A DNA stretch of 64,000 nt from Lysobacter firmicutimachus. Its GTDB lineage: Bacteria > Pseudomonadota > Gammaproteobacteria > Xanthomonadales > Xanthomonadaceae. The stretch is taken from contig NZ_JBANDL010000002.1 of the NCBI RefSeq assembly GCF_037027445.1, forward strand, positions 1,922,001 to 1,986,000, given 5' to 3'. Shown here piece by piece: positions 35,676-48,008 of this stretch. The notes beneath the pieces were generated by a model. The model was given only the letters and a program-made list of their open reading frames with translations, made no database searches and was not told the origin of the DNA. The number at the start of each line of letters is the position of its first letter. The stretch's first letter is position 1. Position numbers and translations under genes: made by a program.

Positions 35676-36923
35676 ATGTCGCAGCAGACCGCTTCCACCC
35701 ATCCCGAATCCCAAATCCCGGATTCCGGCACCAAAGACATCGTCCTCGCCTTCTCCGGCGGCCTCGACACCAGTTTCTGCGTGCCCTACCTGCAGGAGCG
35801 CGGCTGGGCCGTGCATACCGTGTTCGCCGATACCGGCGGCGTCGACGACGAGGAGCGCGCCTTCATCGAGCAGCGTGCCGCCGAACTCGGCGTGGCCAGC
35901 CACGTCACCGTCGACGGCGGTCCGGCGATCTGGTCGGGCTTCGTCAAGCCGTTCGTGTGGGCCGGAGAGGGCTATCAGGGCCAGTATCCGCTGCTGGTGT
36001 CGGACCGCTACCTGATCGTCGAAGCCGCGCTCAAGCGCGCCGCCGAACTCGGCACCAAGGCGATCGCCCACGGCTGCACCGGCATGGGCAACGACCAGGT
36101 GCGTTTCGACCTGGCGGTCAAGGCGCTGGGCGATTACGAGATCGTCGCGCCGATCCGCGAAATCCAGAAGGAGCACACCGAGGTCCGCGCCTACGAGCAG
36201 AAGTACCTGGAACAGCGCGGCTTCGGCGTACGCGCCAAGCAGAAGGCCTACACCATCAACGAGAACCTGCTCGGCCTGACCATGTCCGGCGGCGAGATCG
36301 ACCGCTGGCAGGCGCCGGGCGAGGGCGCGGTGGGCTGGTGCAAGCCGCGCGCGCAGTGGCCGAGCGAGACCCTGTCGGTGAAGCTGAGCTTCGAGAACGG
36401 CGAGGCGGTGGCGCTGAACGGCGAGAAGATCGAAGGCCATAAGCTGTTGGCCAAGCTCAACGGCCTGTTCGCGCAGTACGGCGTTGGCCGCGGCCTGTAC
36501 ACCGGCGACACCACCATCGGCCTCAAGGGCCGGATCATCTTCGAAGCGCCGGGCCTGATCGCGCTGCTGACCGCGCACCGCGCGCTGGAAGAAGCGGTGC
36601 TCAGCAAGCAGCAGAACCGCTTCAAGCCGGACGTGGCGCGCAAGTGGGTGGAGCTGGTCTACGAAGGCTTCTTCCACGACCCGCTCAAGGCCGACCTGGA
36701 AGCCTTCCTGGCCAGCTCGCAATCGACCGTCAACGGCGAGGTGACCCTGGAGAGCAACGGCGGCACCGTCAACGCGGTGGCGATCGAATCCAGGCACATC
36801 CTCAACGCCAAGGGCGCGACGTACGCCCAGGCCGCCGACTGGGGCGTGGCCGAGGCCGAAGGCTTCATCAAGCTGTTCGGCATGAGCAGCACGCTGTGGG
36901 CGGAGATCAACCGCAAGAGCTGA
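35676..36923 (+). CDS. argG: Argininosuccinate synthase
   Basis: ArgG joins citrulline (here delivered via the acetylcitrulline route) to aspartate using ATP. The 415-residue product has the PP-loop [28 protein letters not shown], and the [15 protein letters not shown] region of the longer ArgG type. The N-terminal residues 8-17 ([10 protein letters not shown]) are encoded by bases 35697-35728, a CCCGAATCCC/AAATCCC heptad repeat like those in the intergenic regions. So repeat DNA has entered the start of the gene or the true start lies nearby. Confidence 0.93.
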   Translation: MSQQTASTHPESQIPDSGTKDIVLAFSGGLDTSFCVPYLQERGWAVHTVFADTGGVDDEERAFIEQRAAELGVASHVTVDGGPAIWSGFVKPFVWAGEGYQGQYPLLVSDRYLIVEAALKRAAELGTKAIAHGCTGMGNDQVRFDLAVKALGDYEIVAPIREIQKEHTEVRAYEQKYLEQRGFGVRAKQKAYTINENLLGLTMSGGEIDRWQAPGEGAVGWCKPRAQWPSETLSVKLSFENGEAVALNGEKIEGHKLLAKLNGLFAQYGVGRGLYTGDTTIGLKGRIIFEAPGLIALLTAHRALEEAVLSKQQNRFKPDVARKWVELVYEGFFHDPLKADLEAFLASSQSTVNGEVTLESNGGTVNAVAIESRHILNAKGATYAQAADWGVAEAEGFIKLFGMSSTLWAEINRKS

Positions 36924-36933
36924 CGCTCAACAG

Positions 36934-36959
36934 CCCCTCTCCCGCAGGCGGGAGAGGGG
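36934..36959. repeat. Perfect 10-bp palindrome in argG-argE' spacer
   Basis: CCCCTCTCCC (36934-36943), loop GCAGGC, GGGAGAGGGG (36950-36959). There is no T-run. This hairpin type is commonly dispersed in intergenic regions of the family and may stabilise the upstream mRNA end. Confidence 0.6.
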
Positions 36960-37017
36960 ACTGCAGCGACGATATTGCGGCGACGCACCCCACCGACTCC
37001 CCAACGACCCGCCGACC

Positions 37018-38109
37018 ATGCTCCCCGAAGTCCTAACCCATCTGCAGGCCCTGGTCTCCTACGACACCCGCAATCCGCCGCGGGACATCGGTACCGACGG
37101 CATCTTCGATTATCTGCGCAGCCAACTGCCGGGATTCCGCATCGAAGTGACCGATCACGGCGCCGGCGCGGTGTCGATGTTGGCCGTGCGCGGCAACCCG
37201 CGCCGGCTGTTCAACGTCCATCTCGACACGGTGCCGTCGTCGGAAGCCTGGAGCGCGGATCCGCACGTGTTGCGGGTGACCGAAGACCGCGCGATCGGCC
37301 TGGGCGCCTGCGACATCAAGGGCGCGGCGGCCGGATTGCTGGCCGCCGCGGCCGTTGTCGACGGCGACGCCGCGTTCCTGTTCTCGACCGACGAGGAGGC
37401 CAACGACGCGCGTTGCATCGCTGGCTTCCTCAGCACTGCGCACGGTTTCTCGGACGTGCTGGTGGCCGAGCCGACCATGAATGAGGCGGTGCTGGCGCAT
37501 CGCGGCATCAGCTCGGTGCTGCTGAAGTTCCGCGGCGTCGCCGGGCATGCCTCCGGCGCCAACGCGATGCAGGCCAGCGCGTTGCATCAGGCGATCCGCT
37601 GGGGCGGCAAGGCCCTGGACTACGTCGAGGCGCAGGCGCACCAGCGCTTCGGCGGTCTGACCGGGCTGCGCTTCAACATCGGCCGGGTCGAAGGCGGGAT
37701 CAAGGCCAACATGATCGCGCCCAGCGCGGAACTGCGTTTCGGCTTTCGTCCGCTGCCCTCGCAGCCGATCGACGACCTGCACGAAACCTTCGGCACCCTG
37801 GTCGACGCCGGCGCGATCGAGCGCTACGAGGAAACCTTCCGCGGTCCGCCGTTGCCGGCCGGCGGCGTCGCCGATGCCGAACATCGCCGGCTGGAAGCGC
37901 GCGACCTGGCCGACGCGCTCGATCTGCCGATCGGCAACGCGGTCGATTTCTGGACCGAAGCCTCGCTGTTCTCGGCCGCCGGCCTGACCGCGATCGTCTA
38001 CGGCCCGGGCCATATCGCCCAGGCCCATACCGCCGACGAATGGGTCGCGCTGGAACAACTGCAAGGCTACGCGCAGAGCGTGGCGCGCGTCATCGGGAGC
38101 AAGGCGTAA
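37018..38109 (+). CDS. argE': N-acetyl-L-citrulline deacetylase
   Basis: This M20-family metallohydrolase removes acetate from N-acetylcitrulline, giving citrulline for ArgG. The 363-residue product has metal ligands in [17 protein letters not shown] and FSTDEEAND (catalytic Glu pair), and a dimerisation domain with [12 protein letters not shown]. The late His lies in [15 protein letters not shown]. The context between argG and the fused argAB gene decides the substrate over acetylornithine. Its TAA stop overlaps the next ATG (TAATG). Confidence 0.92.
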   Translation: MLPEVLTHLQALVSYDTRNPPRDIGTDGIFDYLRSQLPGFRIEVTDHGAGAVSMLAVRGNPRRLFNVHLDTVPSSEAWSADPHVLRVTEDRAIGLGACDIKGAAAGLLAAAAVVDGDAAFLFSTDEEANDARCIAGFLSTAHGFSDVLVAEPTMNEAVLAHRGISSVLLKFRGVAGHASGANAMQASALHQAIRWGGKALDYVEAQAHQRFGGLTGLRFNIGRVEGGIKANMIAPSAELRFGFRPLPSQPIDDLHETFGTLVDAGAIERYEETFRGPPLPAGGVADAEHRRLEARDLADALDLPIGNAVDFWTEASLFSAAGLTAIVYGPGHIAQAHTADEWVALEQLQGYAQSVARVIGSKA

Positions 38110-39437
38110 TGAGCGTTTCCATGGACAACCACCTGCAGACCCGCCAGACCATCGTGCGGCTGCTGTCGAGCATGGCCAGCGCCAAGGAGATCTCGCAGTA
38201 CCTCAAGCGTTTTTCCCAGCTCGATTCCAAGCGCTTCGCGGTGGTCAAGGTCGGCGGCGCGGTGCTGCGCGACGACCTGGCCGCACTGACCTCGTCGCTG
38301 GCCTTCCTGCAGGACGTCGGCCTGACCCCGATCGTGATCCACGGCGCCGGCCCGCAGCTCGACGAAGAACTGTCCGCGGCCGGCATCGTCAAGCAGACCG
38401 TCAACGGTCTGCGAGTGACCTCGCCGGAGGCGCTGGCGATCGTGCGCCGCGTGTTCCAGGCGCAGAACCTCAAGCTGGTCGAAGCGCTGCAGGCCGGCGA
38501 CGGCCGCGCGACCTCGATCATCTCCGGCGTGTTCGAGGCCGAATACCTGGACCGCGATACCTACGGCCTGGTCGGCGAGGTCAAGAAGGTCAACCTGGCG
38601 CCGATCGAGGCCAGCCTGCAGGCCGGCTCGATTCCGGTCATCGCCAGCCTCGGCGAAACCGCCGGCGGGCAGATCCTCAACGTCAACGCCGACTTCGCCG
38701 CCAACGAGCTGGTGCAGGTGTTGCAACCGTACAAGATCGTGTTCCTGACCGGCACCGGCGGCCTGCTCGACGACAACGGCAAGGTGATCGACTCGATCAA
38801 TCTGTCGACCGAGTACGAGCACCTGATCGAGCAGCCGTGGATCAACGGCGGCATGAAGGTCAAGATCGAGCAGATCAAGGACTTGCTGGACAAGCTGCCG
38901 CTGACCTCGTCGGTGTCGATCACCAAGCCGGCCGAACTGGCCAAGGAACTGTTCACTCACAAGGGCTCGGGCACGCTGGTCCGGCGCGGCGAACGCGTGC
39001 TGCAGGCCGCGCGCTGGGACGAGCTCGACCTGGAACGCCTGCGCGGCCTGATCGATTCGGCCTTCGGGCGCAAGCTGGTCGCAGGTTATTTCGAAAACAC
39101 CCGGCTCAAGCAGGCCTACGTCAGCGAGAACTATCGCGCCGCGATCGTGCTGATCGAGGCCGACGGCCGCACCTACCTGGACAAGTTCGCGGTGCTCGAC
39201 GACGCCCAGGGCGAAGGCCTGGGGCGGGCGGTATGGCAGGTCATGCGCGAGCAGAATCCGAGCGTGTTCTGGCGCTCGCGCCACGGCAATCCGGTCAACC
39301 CGTTCTATTACTCCGAATCCGACGGTTGCCTAAAGCAGGAGAAGTGGAAGGTGTTCTGGTACGGCATGCACGGCTTCGACGAAATCGCCGCCTGTGTCGA
39401 GTGCGCCGGGCGGCGCACGCCGACCCTGGAGGACTGA
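38109..39437 (+). CDS. argB: Bifunctional N-acetylglutamate synthase/kinase
   Basis: This fusion does the first two steps of arginine synthesis: acetylation of glutamate and phosphorylation of N-acetylglutamate. In the 442-residue product residues about 25-290 form the amino-acid kinase ([53 protein letters not shown]). Residues about 295-442 form a vertebrate-type GNAT synthase domain ([41 protein letters not shown]). This mitochondrial-like NAGS/K is known in xanthomonads. It is overlapped on both sides (TAATG, TGATG), implying coupled translation. Confidence 0.94.
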   Translation: MSVSMDNHLQTRQTIVRLLSSMASAKEISQYLKRFSQLDSKRFAVVKVGGAVLRDDLAALTSSLAFLQDVGLTPIVIHGAGPQLDEELSAAGIVKQTVNGLRVTSPEALAIVRRVFQAQNLKLVEALQAGDGRATSIISGVFEAEYLDRDTYGLVGEVKKVNLAPIEASLQAGSIPVIASLGETAGGQILNVNADFAANELVQVLQPYKIVFLTGTGGLLDDNGKVIDSINLSTEYEHLIEQPWINGGMKVKIEQIKDLLDKLPLTSSVSITKPAELAKELFTHKGSGTLVRRGERVLQAARWDELDLERLRGLIDSAFGRKLVAGYFENTRLKQAYVSENYRAAIVLIEADGRTYLDKFAVLDDAQGEGLGRAVWQVMREQNPSVFWRSRHGNPVNPFYYSESDGCLKQEKWKVFWYGMHGFDEIAACVECAGRRTPTLED

Positions 39438-40063
39438 TGGACGCGCAAGGCAGTGCGTGGACCCAGCAACCGCGGCTGAGCGGGGAGCACGTCGTCCTGG
39501 AACCGCTGTGCCGCGCGCACGGCGACGGTCTGCGCGCGGCCCTGGCCGGCGGCGAACTGGCCCAGGCCTGGTACACCAACGTGCCGGCGCCGGAGGGCGT
39601 GGACGGTTACATCGACGCCGCCCTGGCGATGCGCGACCGCGGCGTCGCCTGGCCGTTCGCCGTGCTCGATGCGCGCGGCGAAGTAGTCGGCAGCACCCGC
39701 TATTACGACATGGACGCGGCGGTGCCGCGGGTCCAGATCGGCTATACCTTCTATGCGCCGCGGGTGCAGCGCACCGGCCTGAACACCCAGGCCAAGCTGC
39801 TGTTGCTCGGCCACGCCTTCGAAACCCTGGGCTGTATCGCGATAGGCTTCGAGACGAGCTGGTTCAATCAGGCTTCGCGCGCCGCGATCGCGCGCCTGGG
39901 CGCCAAGCAGGACGGCGTGCTGCGCAATCACCGCCGGCACGCCGACGGCAGTCCCCGCGACACGGTCGCATTCTCGATCATCGATACGGAGTGGCTGGCG
40001 GTGAAGCGCAATCTGCATTACAAGCTGGACCGACACGCAAGCGGAGCCGCAACCCATGGCTAA
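39437..40063 (+). CDS. GNAT (RimJ/RimL-type) acetyltransferase in arginine operon
   Basis: The 208-residue product is a complete GNAT of the RimJ/RimL group: [20 protein letters not shown] at the start, [33 protein letters not shown] in the acetyl-CoA core, then [27 protein letters not shown]. It is embedded between argAB (1-base overlap) and argC (8-base overlap), so it is coexpressed with arginine enzymes. Whether it acts on a pathway intermediate, a pathway enzyme or an unrelated substrate cannot be told. NAGS activity is already provided by the fusion protein. Confidence 0.85.
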   Translation: MDAQGSAWTQQPRLSGEHVVLEPLCRAHGDGLRAALAGGELAQAWYTNVPAPEGVDGYIDAALAMRDRGVAWPFAVLDARGEVVGSTRYYDMDAAVPRVQIGYTFYAPRVQRTGLNTQAKLLLLGHAFETLGCIAIGFETSWFNQASRAAIARLGAKQDGVLRNHRRHADGSPRDTVAFSIIDTEWLAVKRNLHYKLDRHASGAATHG

Positions 40064-41021
40064 GACCTTAGGCATCGTCGGCGCGCGCGGCCACGTCGGC
40101 GCCGACCTGATCCGGCTGATCGCCGGCCATCCCGAGTTCGAGTTGGCCTTCGTGTCCTCGCGCGAACTCGACGGCCAGCGCCTGGCCGACCACATCCCCG
40201 AATACGCGGCCAAGAACCCGGATCTGCGCTACAGCTCGCCGGCGCACGAACAGTTGCCGGCGCTGGGCGCCGACGCGGTGGTGCTGGCCCTGCCCAACGG
40301 CAAGGCCGCCGCCTGCGTGGCCGCGTTCGACGCCGTCGGCGCCGAACCGGTGATCGTCGACCTGTCGGCGGACTATCGCTTCGACGATCACTGGTACTAC
40401 GGCCTGCCCGAGCTGACCCGCGGCGATTATCACGGCCAGCGCCGGATCAGCAACCCGGGCTGCTACGCCAGCGCGATGCAGCTGGCGATCGCGCCGCTGC
40501 TGAACGTGCTGGAAGGCGCGGTGCAGTGCTTCGGCGTGTCCGGATACTCCGGCGCCGGCACCACGCCCTCGGACAAGAACGACCCCGACAAGCTGCGCGA
40601 CAACCTGATGCCGTACGCGCTGACCGGGCATCTGCACGAGCGCGAGGTCACTCGCCACCTCGGCCATCCGGTCGAGTTCATGCCGCACGTGGCGCCGCAT
40701 TTCCGCGGTCTCACCGTAACCTCGAACCTGCACCTGTCGCGCCGGTTCGAGCGCGAAGAGCTGGTCGAGCACTATCACCGCCATTACGACGGCGAGCCGA
40801 TGGTGCGGGTGCTGGACGAGGCGCCCTGGGTCAGCCGCATCGCCGGCCGGCACCATGTGGAAATCGGCGGCTTCTCGGTATCCGAAGACGGTCGCCGGGT
40901 GGTGGTGGTGTCGACCCTGGACAACCTGCTCAAGGGCGCGGCGACGCAGGCGCTGCAGAACCTCAACCTGGCCTTCGGCCTGGACGAACTGACCGGCATC
41001 GACGCGCACCCGCGACCGTGA
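40056..41021 (+). CDS. argC: N-acetyl-gamma-glutamyl-phosphate reductase
   Basis: ArgC reduces N-acetylglutamyl phosphate with NADPH. The 321-residue product has the nucleotide loop [17 protein letters not shown], the active Cys in [30 protein letters not shown] and the late His in HVAPHFRGL. It belongs to the type found with acetylornithine-pathway operons in xanthomonads. The start overlaps the GNAT gene by 8 bases. Confidence 0.95.
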   Translation: MAKTLGIVGARGHVGADLIRLIAGHPEFELAFVSSRELDGQRLADHIPEYAAKNPDLRYSSPAHEQLPALGADAVVLALPNGKAAACVAAFDAVGAEPVIVDLSADYRFDDHWYYGLPELTRGDYHGQRRISNPGCYASAMQLAIAPLLNVLEGAVQCFGVSGYSGAGTTPSDKNDPDKLRDNLMPYALTGHLHEREVTRHLGHPVEFMPHVAPHFRGLTVTSNLHLSRRFEREELVEHYHRHYDGEPMVRVLDEAPWVSRIAGRHHVEIGGFSVSEDGRRVVVVSTLDNLLKGAATQALQNLNLAFGLDELTGIDAHPRP

Positions 41022-41207
41022 CGCTTCCGTTGTTTCCCCCTCGAGAAAAGGGGGCAGGGGATTTGCTGTCGCCGTTGCTCTGAACGCAGGGCAAAAGCGG
41101 GCACAAAGGCCAAGGCAAGTCCCCCTTGACCTCCCTTTCCAAAAAGGGGCGTCCGGTAGGAGGGATTCGTTGGTTGGATGGGTTGCAGCGTTCGGAGTGA
41201 AGCCGCC
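41022..41207. repeat. Intergenic repeat-like region between argC and proS
   Basis: This holds two imperfect CCCCCT/AGGGGG type palindromes (about 41037-41062 and 41125-41150) around a less structured middle. Similar CCCCTTTTT...AAGGG tracts occur near 9135 and 13680, so this seems a dispersed intergenic element. No gene is seen in it. Confidence 0.4.
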
Positions 41208-42539
41208 ATGCGTCTGTCGCGTTATTTCTTGCCCGCGTTGAAGGAAAACCCCGCCGAGGCGCAGATCGCCTCGCACCGGCTGATGCTGCGCGCCGGACTG
41301 ATCCGGCAGGAAGCCGCCGGCATCTACACCTGGCTGCCGGCCGGCCTGCGCGTGCTGCGCAAGATCGAGGCCGTCGTCCGCGACGAGCTGGACCGCGCCG
41401 GCGCGCTGGAATTGCTGATGCCGACCTTGCAGTTGGCCGACCTGTGGCGCGAAAGCGGCCGCTACGAAGCCTACGGGCCGGAAATGCTGCGCATCCGCGA
41501 CCGCCACGAGCGCGAACTGCTGTACGGGCCGACCAACGAGGACATGATCACCGCGATCTTCCGCGCGCATGTGAAGTCCTACCGCGCGTTGCCGATGAAC
41601 CTGTACCAGTTGCAGTGGAAGTTCCGCGACGAGCAGCGCCCGCGCTTCGGCGTGCTGCGCGGGCGCGAGTTCCTGATGAAGGATGCGTACTCGTTCGATC
41701 TCGACGAGGCCGGGGCGCGCCGCAGCTACCGGCGCATGTTCGTCGCCTACCTGCGCATCTTCGCCCGGCTCGGCATCCGCGCGATTCCGATGCGCGCCGA
41801 GACCGGGCCGATCGGCGGCGACCTGTCGCACGAGTTCCTGGTCCTGGCGCCGTCGGGCGAGTCGGCGGTGTATTGCGACCGCGGCATGCTCGAATTGCCG
41901 ATCCCAGGCGACGACATCGATTACGACGGCGACCTGGAGCCGATCGTGCGCCAGTGGAGCTCGCTCTACGCCGCGACCGAAGACGTGCACGACATCGAGC
42001 GCTTCGAGCGAGACGTGCCGGCCGAACGGCGGGTGCAGGCGCGCGGGATCGAAGTCGGCCAGGTGTTCTATTTCGGCACCAAATACTCGCAGCCGATGAA
42101 GGCCGCGGTGACCGGCGCCGACGGCGCCGAGCGCGCCATCCACGGCGGCTCCTACGGCATCGGCGTGTCGCGCCTGGTCGGCGCCATCGTCGAGGCCGGT
42201 TGCGACGAAGCCGGCATTGTCTGGCCCGAGCCGGTGGCGCCGTTCCGGGTCGGCCTGATCGATCTCGATCCGGCCGATGCGACGGTCTCTGCGGCTTGCG
42301 AATACCTGTACGCGCAACTCCAGGCGCGCGGCGTGGACGTGCTGCTCGACGACACCGGCGAGCGCGCCGGGGTCAAATTCGCACACATGGACCTGCTCGG
42401 TCCGCCCTGGCAGATTGTGGTCGGCCGGCGCGGACTGGAGCGCGGCGTCGTCGAACTCAAGCGTCGCGCGACCGGCGAGCGGACGGAGCTGACGCAGGAG
42501 GACGCTCTGGCCCGTTTGTCCATGCGCAGGAACGAGTGA
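41208..42539 (+). CDS. proS: Short prolyl-tRNA synthetase lacking full editing domain
   Basis: The protein is a class II ProRS of 443 residues against about 570 in most proteobacteria. Motif 1 ([16 protein letters not shown]), motif 2 ([31 protein letters not shown] region) and motif 3 ([16 protein letters not shown]) are present, as is the C-terminal anticodon-binding domain ([10 protein letters not shown]). Between motif 2 and 3 the roughly 180-residue YbaK-type insertion that clears mischarged Ala-tRNA(Pro) is replaced by about 80 residues, as in alphaproteobacterial mini-INS enzymes. It is placed inside the arginine/proline operon. It may be a second, acquired ProRS (inference). Confidence 0.88.
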   Translation: MRLSRYFLPALKENPAEAQIASHRLMLRAGLIRQEAAGIYTWLPAGLRVLRKIEAVVRDELDRAGALELLMPTLQLADLWRESGRYEAYGPEMLRIRDRHERELLYGPTNEDMITAIFRAHVKSYRALPMNLYQLQWKFRDEQRPRFGVLRGREFLMKDAYSFDLDEAGARRSYRRMFVAYLRIFARLGIRAIPMRAETGPIGGDLSHEFLVLAPSGESAVYCDRGMLELPIPGDDIDYDGDLEPIVRQWSSLYAATEDVHDIERFERDVPAERRVQARGIEVGQVFYFGTKYSQPMKAAVTGADGAERAIHGGSYGIGVSRLVGAIVEAGCDEAGIVWPEPVAPFRVGLIDLDPADATVSAACEYLYAQLQARGVDVLLDDTGERAGVKFAHMDLLGPPWQIVVGRRGLERGVVELKRRATGERTELTQEDALARLSMRRNE

Positions 42540-42645
42540 GGCGGAACGAGCGGCGGTCGCCGCCGCCTTCTGTTGCCGAATTCTCTTTCGCCTCTGTTTC
42601 CCCGTTTTCCCGATTCTCTTTCCCGATTCCAGCGAGCCGTCCCCC

Positions 42646-43935
42646 ATGTCCGATCTGCTTTGGCAAAAACCCGGCGTCAAGGTCGACGCGCGGATCCAGA
42701 ACTTCCTCGCCGGCGAGGACGTGATTCTCGACCGCGAGTTCTTCCTGTTCGACATCCAGGCCAGCCGCGCCCATGCGCAGGGCCTGCAGCAGATCGGCAT
42801 CCTCAACGCAGACGAGCTCGAGGGGTTGTCGCGCGAGCTGGACGTGCTGGCCGAAGATTTCCGCGCCGGCCGCTTCGTGCTCGACGAGCGCTACGAGGAC
42901 GGCCATTCGGCGATCGAAGGCCGGTTGATCGAACGGCTCGGCGATGCCGGCCGCAAGATCCACACCGGCCGCAGTCGCAACGACCAGATCCTGGTCGCCA
43001 CCCGGTTGTGGCTGAAGGACCGGCTGAGCCGCGTCTACGCGCTGTGTCGGGAGACGGCCGAAGTCGCCCTGGCGCGCGCCGAGGCCGAGGCCGGCTTGCC
43101 GCTGCCGGGCTACACCCATCTGCAACGCGCGATGGTCTCCAGCGCCGGCATGTGGTGGGGCGCCTGGGCCGAGGGCTTCATCGACAACGCCGTGCGGGCG
43201 CGCCAGACCCTGGACTGGGTCGACGCCAATCCGCTCGGCAGTGCCGCGGGCTACGGCATCAACCTGCCGCTGGCGCGCGAACACACCACCCAGGCGCTGG
43301 GCTTCGGCCGACTGCAGCTGATCGCCACCTACGCCCAGCTTTCGCGCGGCAAGTTCGAACTCGGCGCGATCGATGCGCTGTCGACCGCATTGCTCGACTT
43401 GCGCCGCCTGGCCTGGGACCTGAGCCTGTTCACCAGCGCCGAATTCGGCTTCGTCGCCTTGCCGGCCGAATACACCACCGGCAGTTCGATCATGCCCAAC
43501 AAGCGCAACCCCGACGTGATCGAGCTGATGCGCGCCAGCTACGCCGCCGTCGCCGCCGCGCGCACCGAGATCGAACATCTGCTGTCGCTGCCTTCGGGCT
43601 ACCACCGCGACCTGCAGTTCTCCAAGGGCGCCATCTTTCACGCCTTCGGCCGCGGCCTGGGCGCGCTGGAGCTGCTGCCCGACCTGCTGCGCAACCTGGA
43701 ATGGAAGGCCGAACGCCTGCGCGCGGCGCTGGAGCCATCGATGTACGCCACCGACCTCGCCGTCGATCTGGCCCGCCAGGGCCTGCCGTTCCGCGACGCC
43801 TACAAGCAGGCCGCCGACCCGGCGCGCTGGGCCGAGGGCGATCCGGAGGCCAGCCTGCGCGCGCGGGTGTCGCCGGGCGCGGCGGGCGATCTGCGCCTGG
43901 ATGCCCTGCGCGCGCGCCTGAAGGAGCTGACATGA
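42646..43935 (+). CDS. argH: Argininosuccinate lyase
   Basis: ArgH splits argininosuccinate into arginine and fumarate, the last pathway step. The 429-residue product has the superfamily signature [13 protein letters not shown], with catalytic Ser in the loop, [10 protein letters not shown] and [10 protein letters not shown]. It is somewhat shorter than the 460-residue norm, but the ends look complete. It ends in an ATGA overlap with proB. The upstream 106-base spacer carries TTCCCGATT-type repeats. Confidence 0.95.
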   Translation: MSDLLWQKPGVKVDARIQNFLAGEDVILDREFFLFDIQASRAHAQGLQQIGILNADELEGLSRELDVLAEDFRAGRFVLDERYEDGHSAIEGRLIERLGDAGRKIHTGRSRNDQILVATRLWLKDRLSRVYALCRETAEVALARAEAEAGLPLPGYTHLQRAMVSSAGMWWGAWAEGFIDNAVRARQTLDWVDANPLGSAAGYGINLPLAREHTTQALGFGRLQLIATYAQLSRGKFELGAIDALSTALLDLRRLAWDLSLFTSAEFGFVALPAEYTTGSSIMPNKRNPDVIELMRASYAAVAAARTEIEHLLSLPSGYHRDLQFSKGAIFHAFGRGLGALELLPDLLRNLEWKAERLRAALEPSMYATDLAVDLARQGLPFRDAYKQAADPARWAEGDPEASLRARVSPGAAGDLRLDALRARLKELT

Positions 43936-45139
43936 GCGCCGCGGCAAAGGATTTCGCCGCGCAGCCTTTGCCGCCCTGGCGCCGCGCCGTGCTCAAGGTC
44001 GGCAGCAGCCTGCTGGCCGGCTTCGAGGGCGGCGGCCTCGACCCGCGCTACGCCGCCGGCCTGGCGCGTTTCATCGAAAGCGCGCGCGAACAGCAGCGCG
44101 AAGTGGTGCTGGTGTCCTCCGGCGCGGTCGCGGCCGGGCGCAGCCGCATCCACACCGGCGGCGACGGCCTGGTGCTGCGCCAGGCGCTGGCCTCGCTGGG
44201 CCAAGCCTCGCTGATCGCGTTCTGGCAGCAGCTGTCCGGCGTGCCGGTGGCGCAGGTGCTGCTGACCCACGACGACCTGCGCAACCGTCGCCGCTACCTC
44301 AATGCGCGCGCTTCGCTGCGCGAATTGCTGCGCCTGGGCGCGTTGCCGGTCATCAACGAGAACGACACCGTCGCGGTCGACGAACTCAAGCTCGGCGACA
44401 ACGACAACCTGGCTGCGGCGGTGGCGTCGCTGGTCGACGCCGACCTGCTGCTGATCGCCACCGACATCGGCGGTTTGTACAGCGGTCACCCGCAGCGCGA
44501 TCCGACCGCGCGGCCGATCGGCCACGTGGCGACGGTGACGCCGGAACTGCTGGTCACCGCCAGCGGCGGCGCCGGCGCGCTCGGCACCGGCGGCATGCGC
44601 ACCAAGCTCGAAGCGGCGGCCAAGGCCGCCACCGCCGGAATCGCCACCGCGCTGTTCTGCGGCCGCGACGCCGAGGTGGTCGCGGCATTGGCCCAGGACC
44701 GCCTGCACGGCACCCTGGTCGCTGCGCACAGCGACCGCCTGCGCGCTCGCAAGCAATGGCTGCGCCACGCGCCCGCCAGCGGCAGCCTGCACATCGACGC
44801 CGGCGCGGCCAACGCGCTGCGCGTGCGCGGCGCCTCGTTGCTGCCGGGCGGGGTGGTCGCGGTCGAGGGCGAGTTCCGCCGCGGCGACGTGGTCGAGCTG
44901 CGCGTGGCGGCGGACGGTGAGGCGATCGGGCGCGGGTTGGTGCAGTACAACTCGGTCGAGCTGGGGCGGATCAAGGGCCGCCACAGTCGCGACATCGAGG
45001 CGGTGCTCGGCTTCCGCTACGGCGAGTCGGTGGTGCACCGCGACGATCTGGTGATGCTGGGCGGGCGCACGCCGGCGGAGGTCGGCGCGATCGCGGCCGA
45101 CCCCACCGGTGCGGTCGCCGCCAACGAGAGGAACAGGGC

Positions 45140-45143
<4 letters not shown>
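43932..45143 (+). CDS. proB: Glutamate 5-kinase
   Basis: ProB phosphorylates glutamate in the first step of proline synthesis. The 403-residue product has the kinase domain ([63 protein letters not shown]). A C-terminal PUA domain follows ([23 protein letters not shown]). The proline feedback site lies in the kinase domain and looks intact. It overlaps argH and proA by four bases each. Confidence 0.96.
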
Positions 45144-46408
<1,265 letters not shown>

Positions 46409-46433
46409 CGCCGGGGCCTCGTGTAAGCCCTTA

Positions 46434-47135
46434 TAGGAGCGGCGCAAGCCGCGACCGCAGGGCGTCCAGATCGCGCCGCAGGCCGGGTTTCGTGGTCGCG
46501 GCTTACGCCGCTCCTACAGGCGAGGATTCAAAAAACGCAGCGCCGCCTGGCCCCTTGTAGGAGCGGCGCAAGCCGCGATCGCAGCGCGTCCAGATCGCGC
46601 CGCAGGCCGGGTTTCGTGGTCGCGGCTTACGCCGCTCCTACAGGCGAGGATTCAAAAAACGCAGCGACGCCTGGCCCCTTGTAGGAGCGGCGCAAGCCGC
46701 GATCGCAGCGCGTCCAGATCGCGTCGCAGGCCGGGTTTCGTGGTCGCGGCTTACGCCGCTCCTACAGGCGAGAATCCAGAAAACGCAGCGACCTGGCCCC
46801 CTTGTAGGAGCGGCGTAAGCCGCGACCGCAGGGCGTCCAGATCGTGCCGCAGGCCAGGTTTCGCAGTCGCGGCTCGCGCCGCTCCTACAGGCGAGGATTC
46901 AAAAAACGCAGCGCCACCTGGCCTCGTGTAGGAGCGGCGCAAGCCGCGACCGCAGGGCGTCCAGATCGTGCCGCACACCAGGTTTCGCAGTCGCGGCTCG
47001 CGCCGCTCCTACAGGCGAGGATCAAAAAAGCGCAGCGCCACCTGGCCTCGTGTAGGAGCGGCGTAAGCCGCGACCGCAGGGCGTCCAGATCGCGCCGCAC
47101 GCCAGGTTTCGTGGTCGCGGCTTGCGCCGCTCCTG
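46434..47135. repeat. Six tandem copies of a 124-bp unit containing an 83-bp inverted repeat (REP-like)
   Basis: Copies begin at 46434, 46558, 46682, 46805, 46929 and 47053, at 123-124-base spacing. Each starts TAGGAGCGGCGCAAGCCGCG and ends with the complementary CGCGGCTTACGCCGCTCCTA (last copy TCCTG), with an inner AGATCG..CCGCAGGCC part. Copies are joined by about 41 bases including CAGGCGAGGATTC and AAAACGCAGCG. The termini GTAGGAGCGGC resemble REP elements mobilised by RAYT transposases in Stenotrophomonas and Pseudomonas. The array lies between the convergent ends of proA and the protease gene. Confidence 0.93.
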
Positions 47136-47168
47136 CAAACGGCGATCCATCTGACTCCCACCACCGCC

Positions 47169-48008
47169 TCAACGCCCAGCGGATTTGCCGGAATCCCCGC
47201 CCGTCGCCATCGTCTCTTCCATCCAGCGCGCGTAGTTCCCCAGCCGCACGCCGTAACTGATCTCGCCGTACCGGCCCGGGCGCAGTTCCGTGCCCTCGAC
47301 CTGGCCGCGCTTCCAGGCCGCGACCCCGGCGACCTGCCATTGCTTGCCTACCGCGACCAGGATCGGCCCGCCGCTGTCCCCGCTACCGGTCGACGCCTCC
47401 AAGGGCAGCGCCTTCGGCGGTGCGTCGAAGGCGTATCCGATCCACCGAGTTTCCGACACGCTGATCCGGTTGTAGCCCTGGCGCAGTTCGGTCCGATTCG
47501 GTCCACGCAACGAATGGCCCGTCGAACCCGTCCCCGTGGCGCCGCGTCCCATGATCCGGACGAGCTTCCCCAAGGCCGAACCCCGGTAGATGCGCACAGG
47601 GGCGATATCGCGAACCGGCGCGGACAGCTCGATCAAGGCGATGTCGTCGGACGTAGCGGCGAACGCGAAGAACGCGTCCCAATCGCCCGATTTCAGTGCG
47701 GCGTCGATCATCGCCTGAGGCGGCTGTTTGTAGCCCGGATGGACGACGATGCGGCGCACCGCACGAGGCGTGCCGCCCACGTCCACCGTATCCACGGCAT
47801 GCTGCCAGCTCACGGCATGGGCGGCGGTCACGACCCACTGCGGCGCGATAAGCACCCCATGGCCCTCGCCGGGCATGTCCGCCAGCGCCGGGAACTCGGA
47901 GGCCGCCATGCGATAGCGCAGATCCGGGACATCGTCGCGAACGACGACCGCGCCGGCGCCGGACGAGACCAGCAGGAGCAGCAGGGCGGCAGCACGCATG
48001 CGCAACAT
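47169..48008 (-). CDS. Secreted trypsin-like serine protease (S1)
   Basis: The 279-residue product has a signal peptide (to about residue 20, SSGAGA) and no long propeptide. The chymotrypsin-fold triad is visible: His64 in VVTAAHAV, Asp122 in SDDIALIEL and Ser212 in GSGDSGGPI. It is therefore likely an active extracellular or periplasmic endopeptidase. The S1 pocket residue cannot be fixed safely by eye. Such proteases are part of the lytic arsenal of this group. Its stop is 33 bases from the repeat array. Confidence 0.88.
   Translation of the reverse strand: MLRMRAAALLLLLVSSGAGAVVVRDDVPDLRYRMAASEFPALADMPGEGHGVLIAPQWVVTAAHAVSWQHAVDTVDVGGTPRAVRRIVVHPGYKQPPQAMIDAALKSGDWDAFFAFAATSDDIALIELSAPVRDIAPVRIYRGSALGKLVRIMGRGATGTGSTGHSLRGPNRTELRQGYNRISVSETRWIGYAFDAPPKALPLEASTGSGDSGGPILVAVGKQWQVAGVAAWKRGQVEGTELRPGRYGEISYGVRLGNYARWMEETMATGGDSGKSAGR

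Noticed and set aside
46434..47135. CRISPR array
   Set aside because: The repeats are 124 bp with internal palindromes, the linkers are nearly identical rather than unique spacers, and no cas genes are near.
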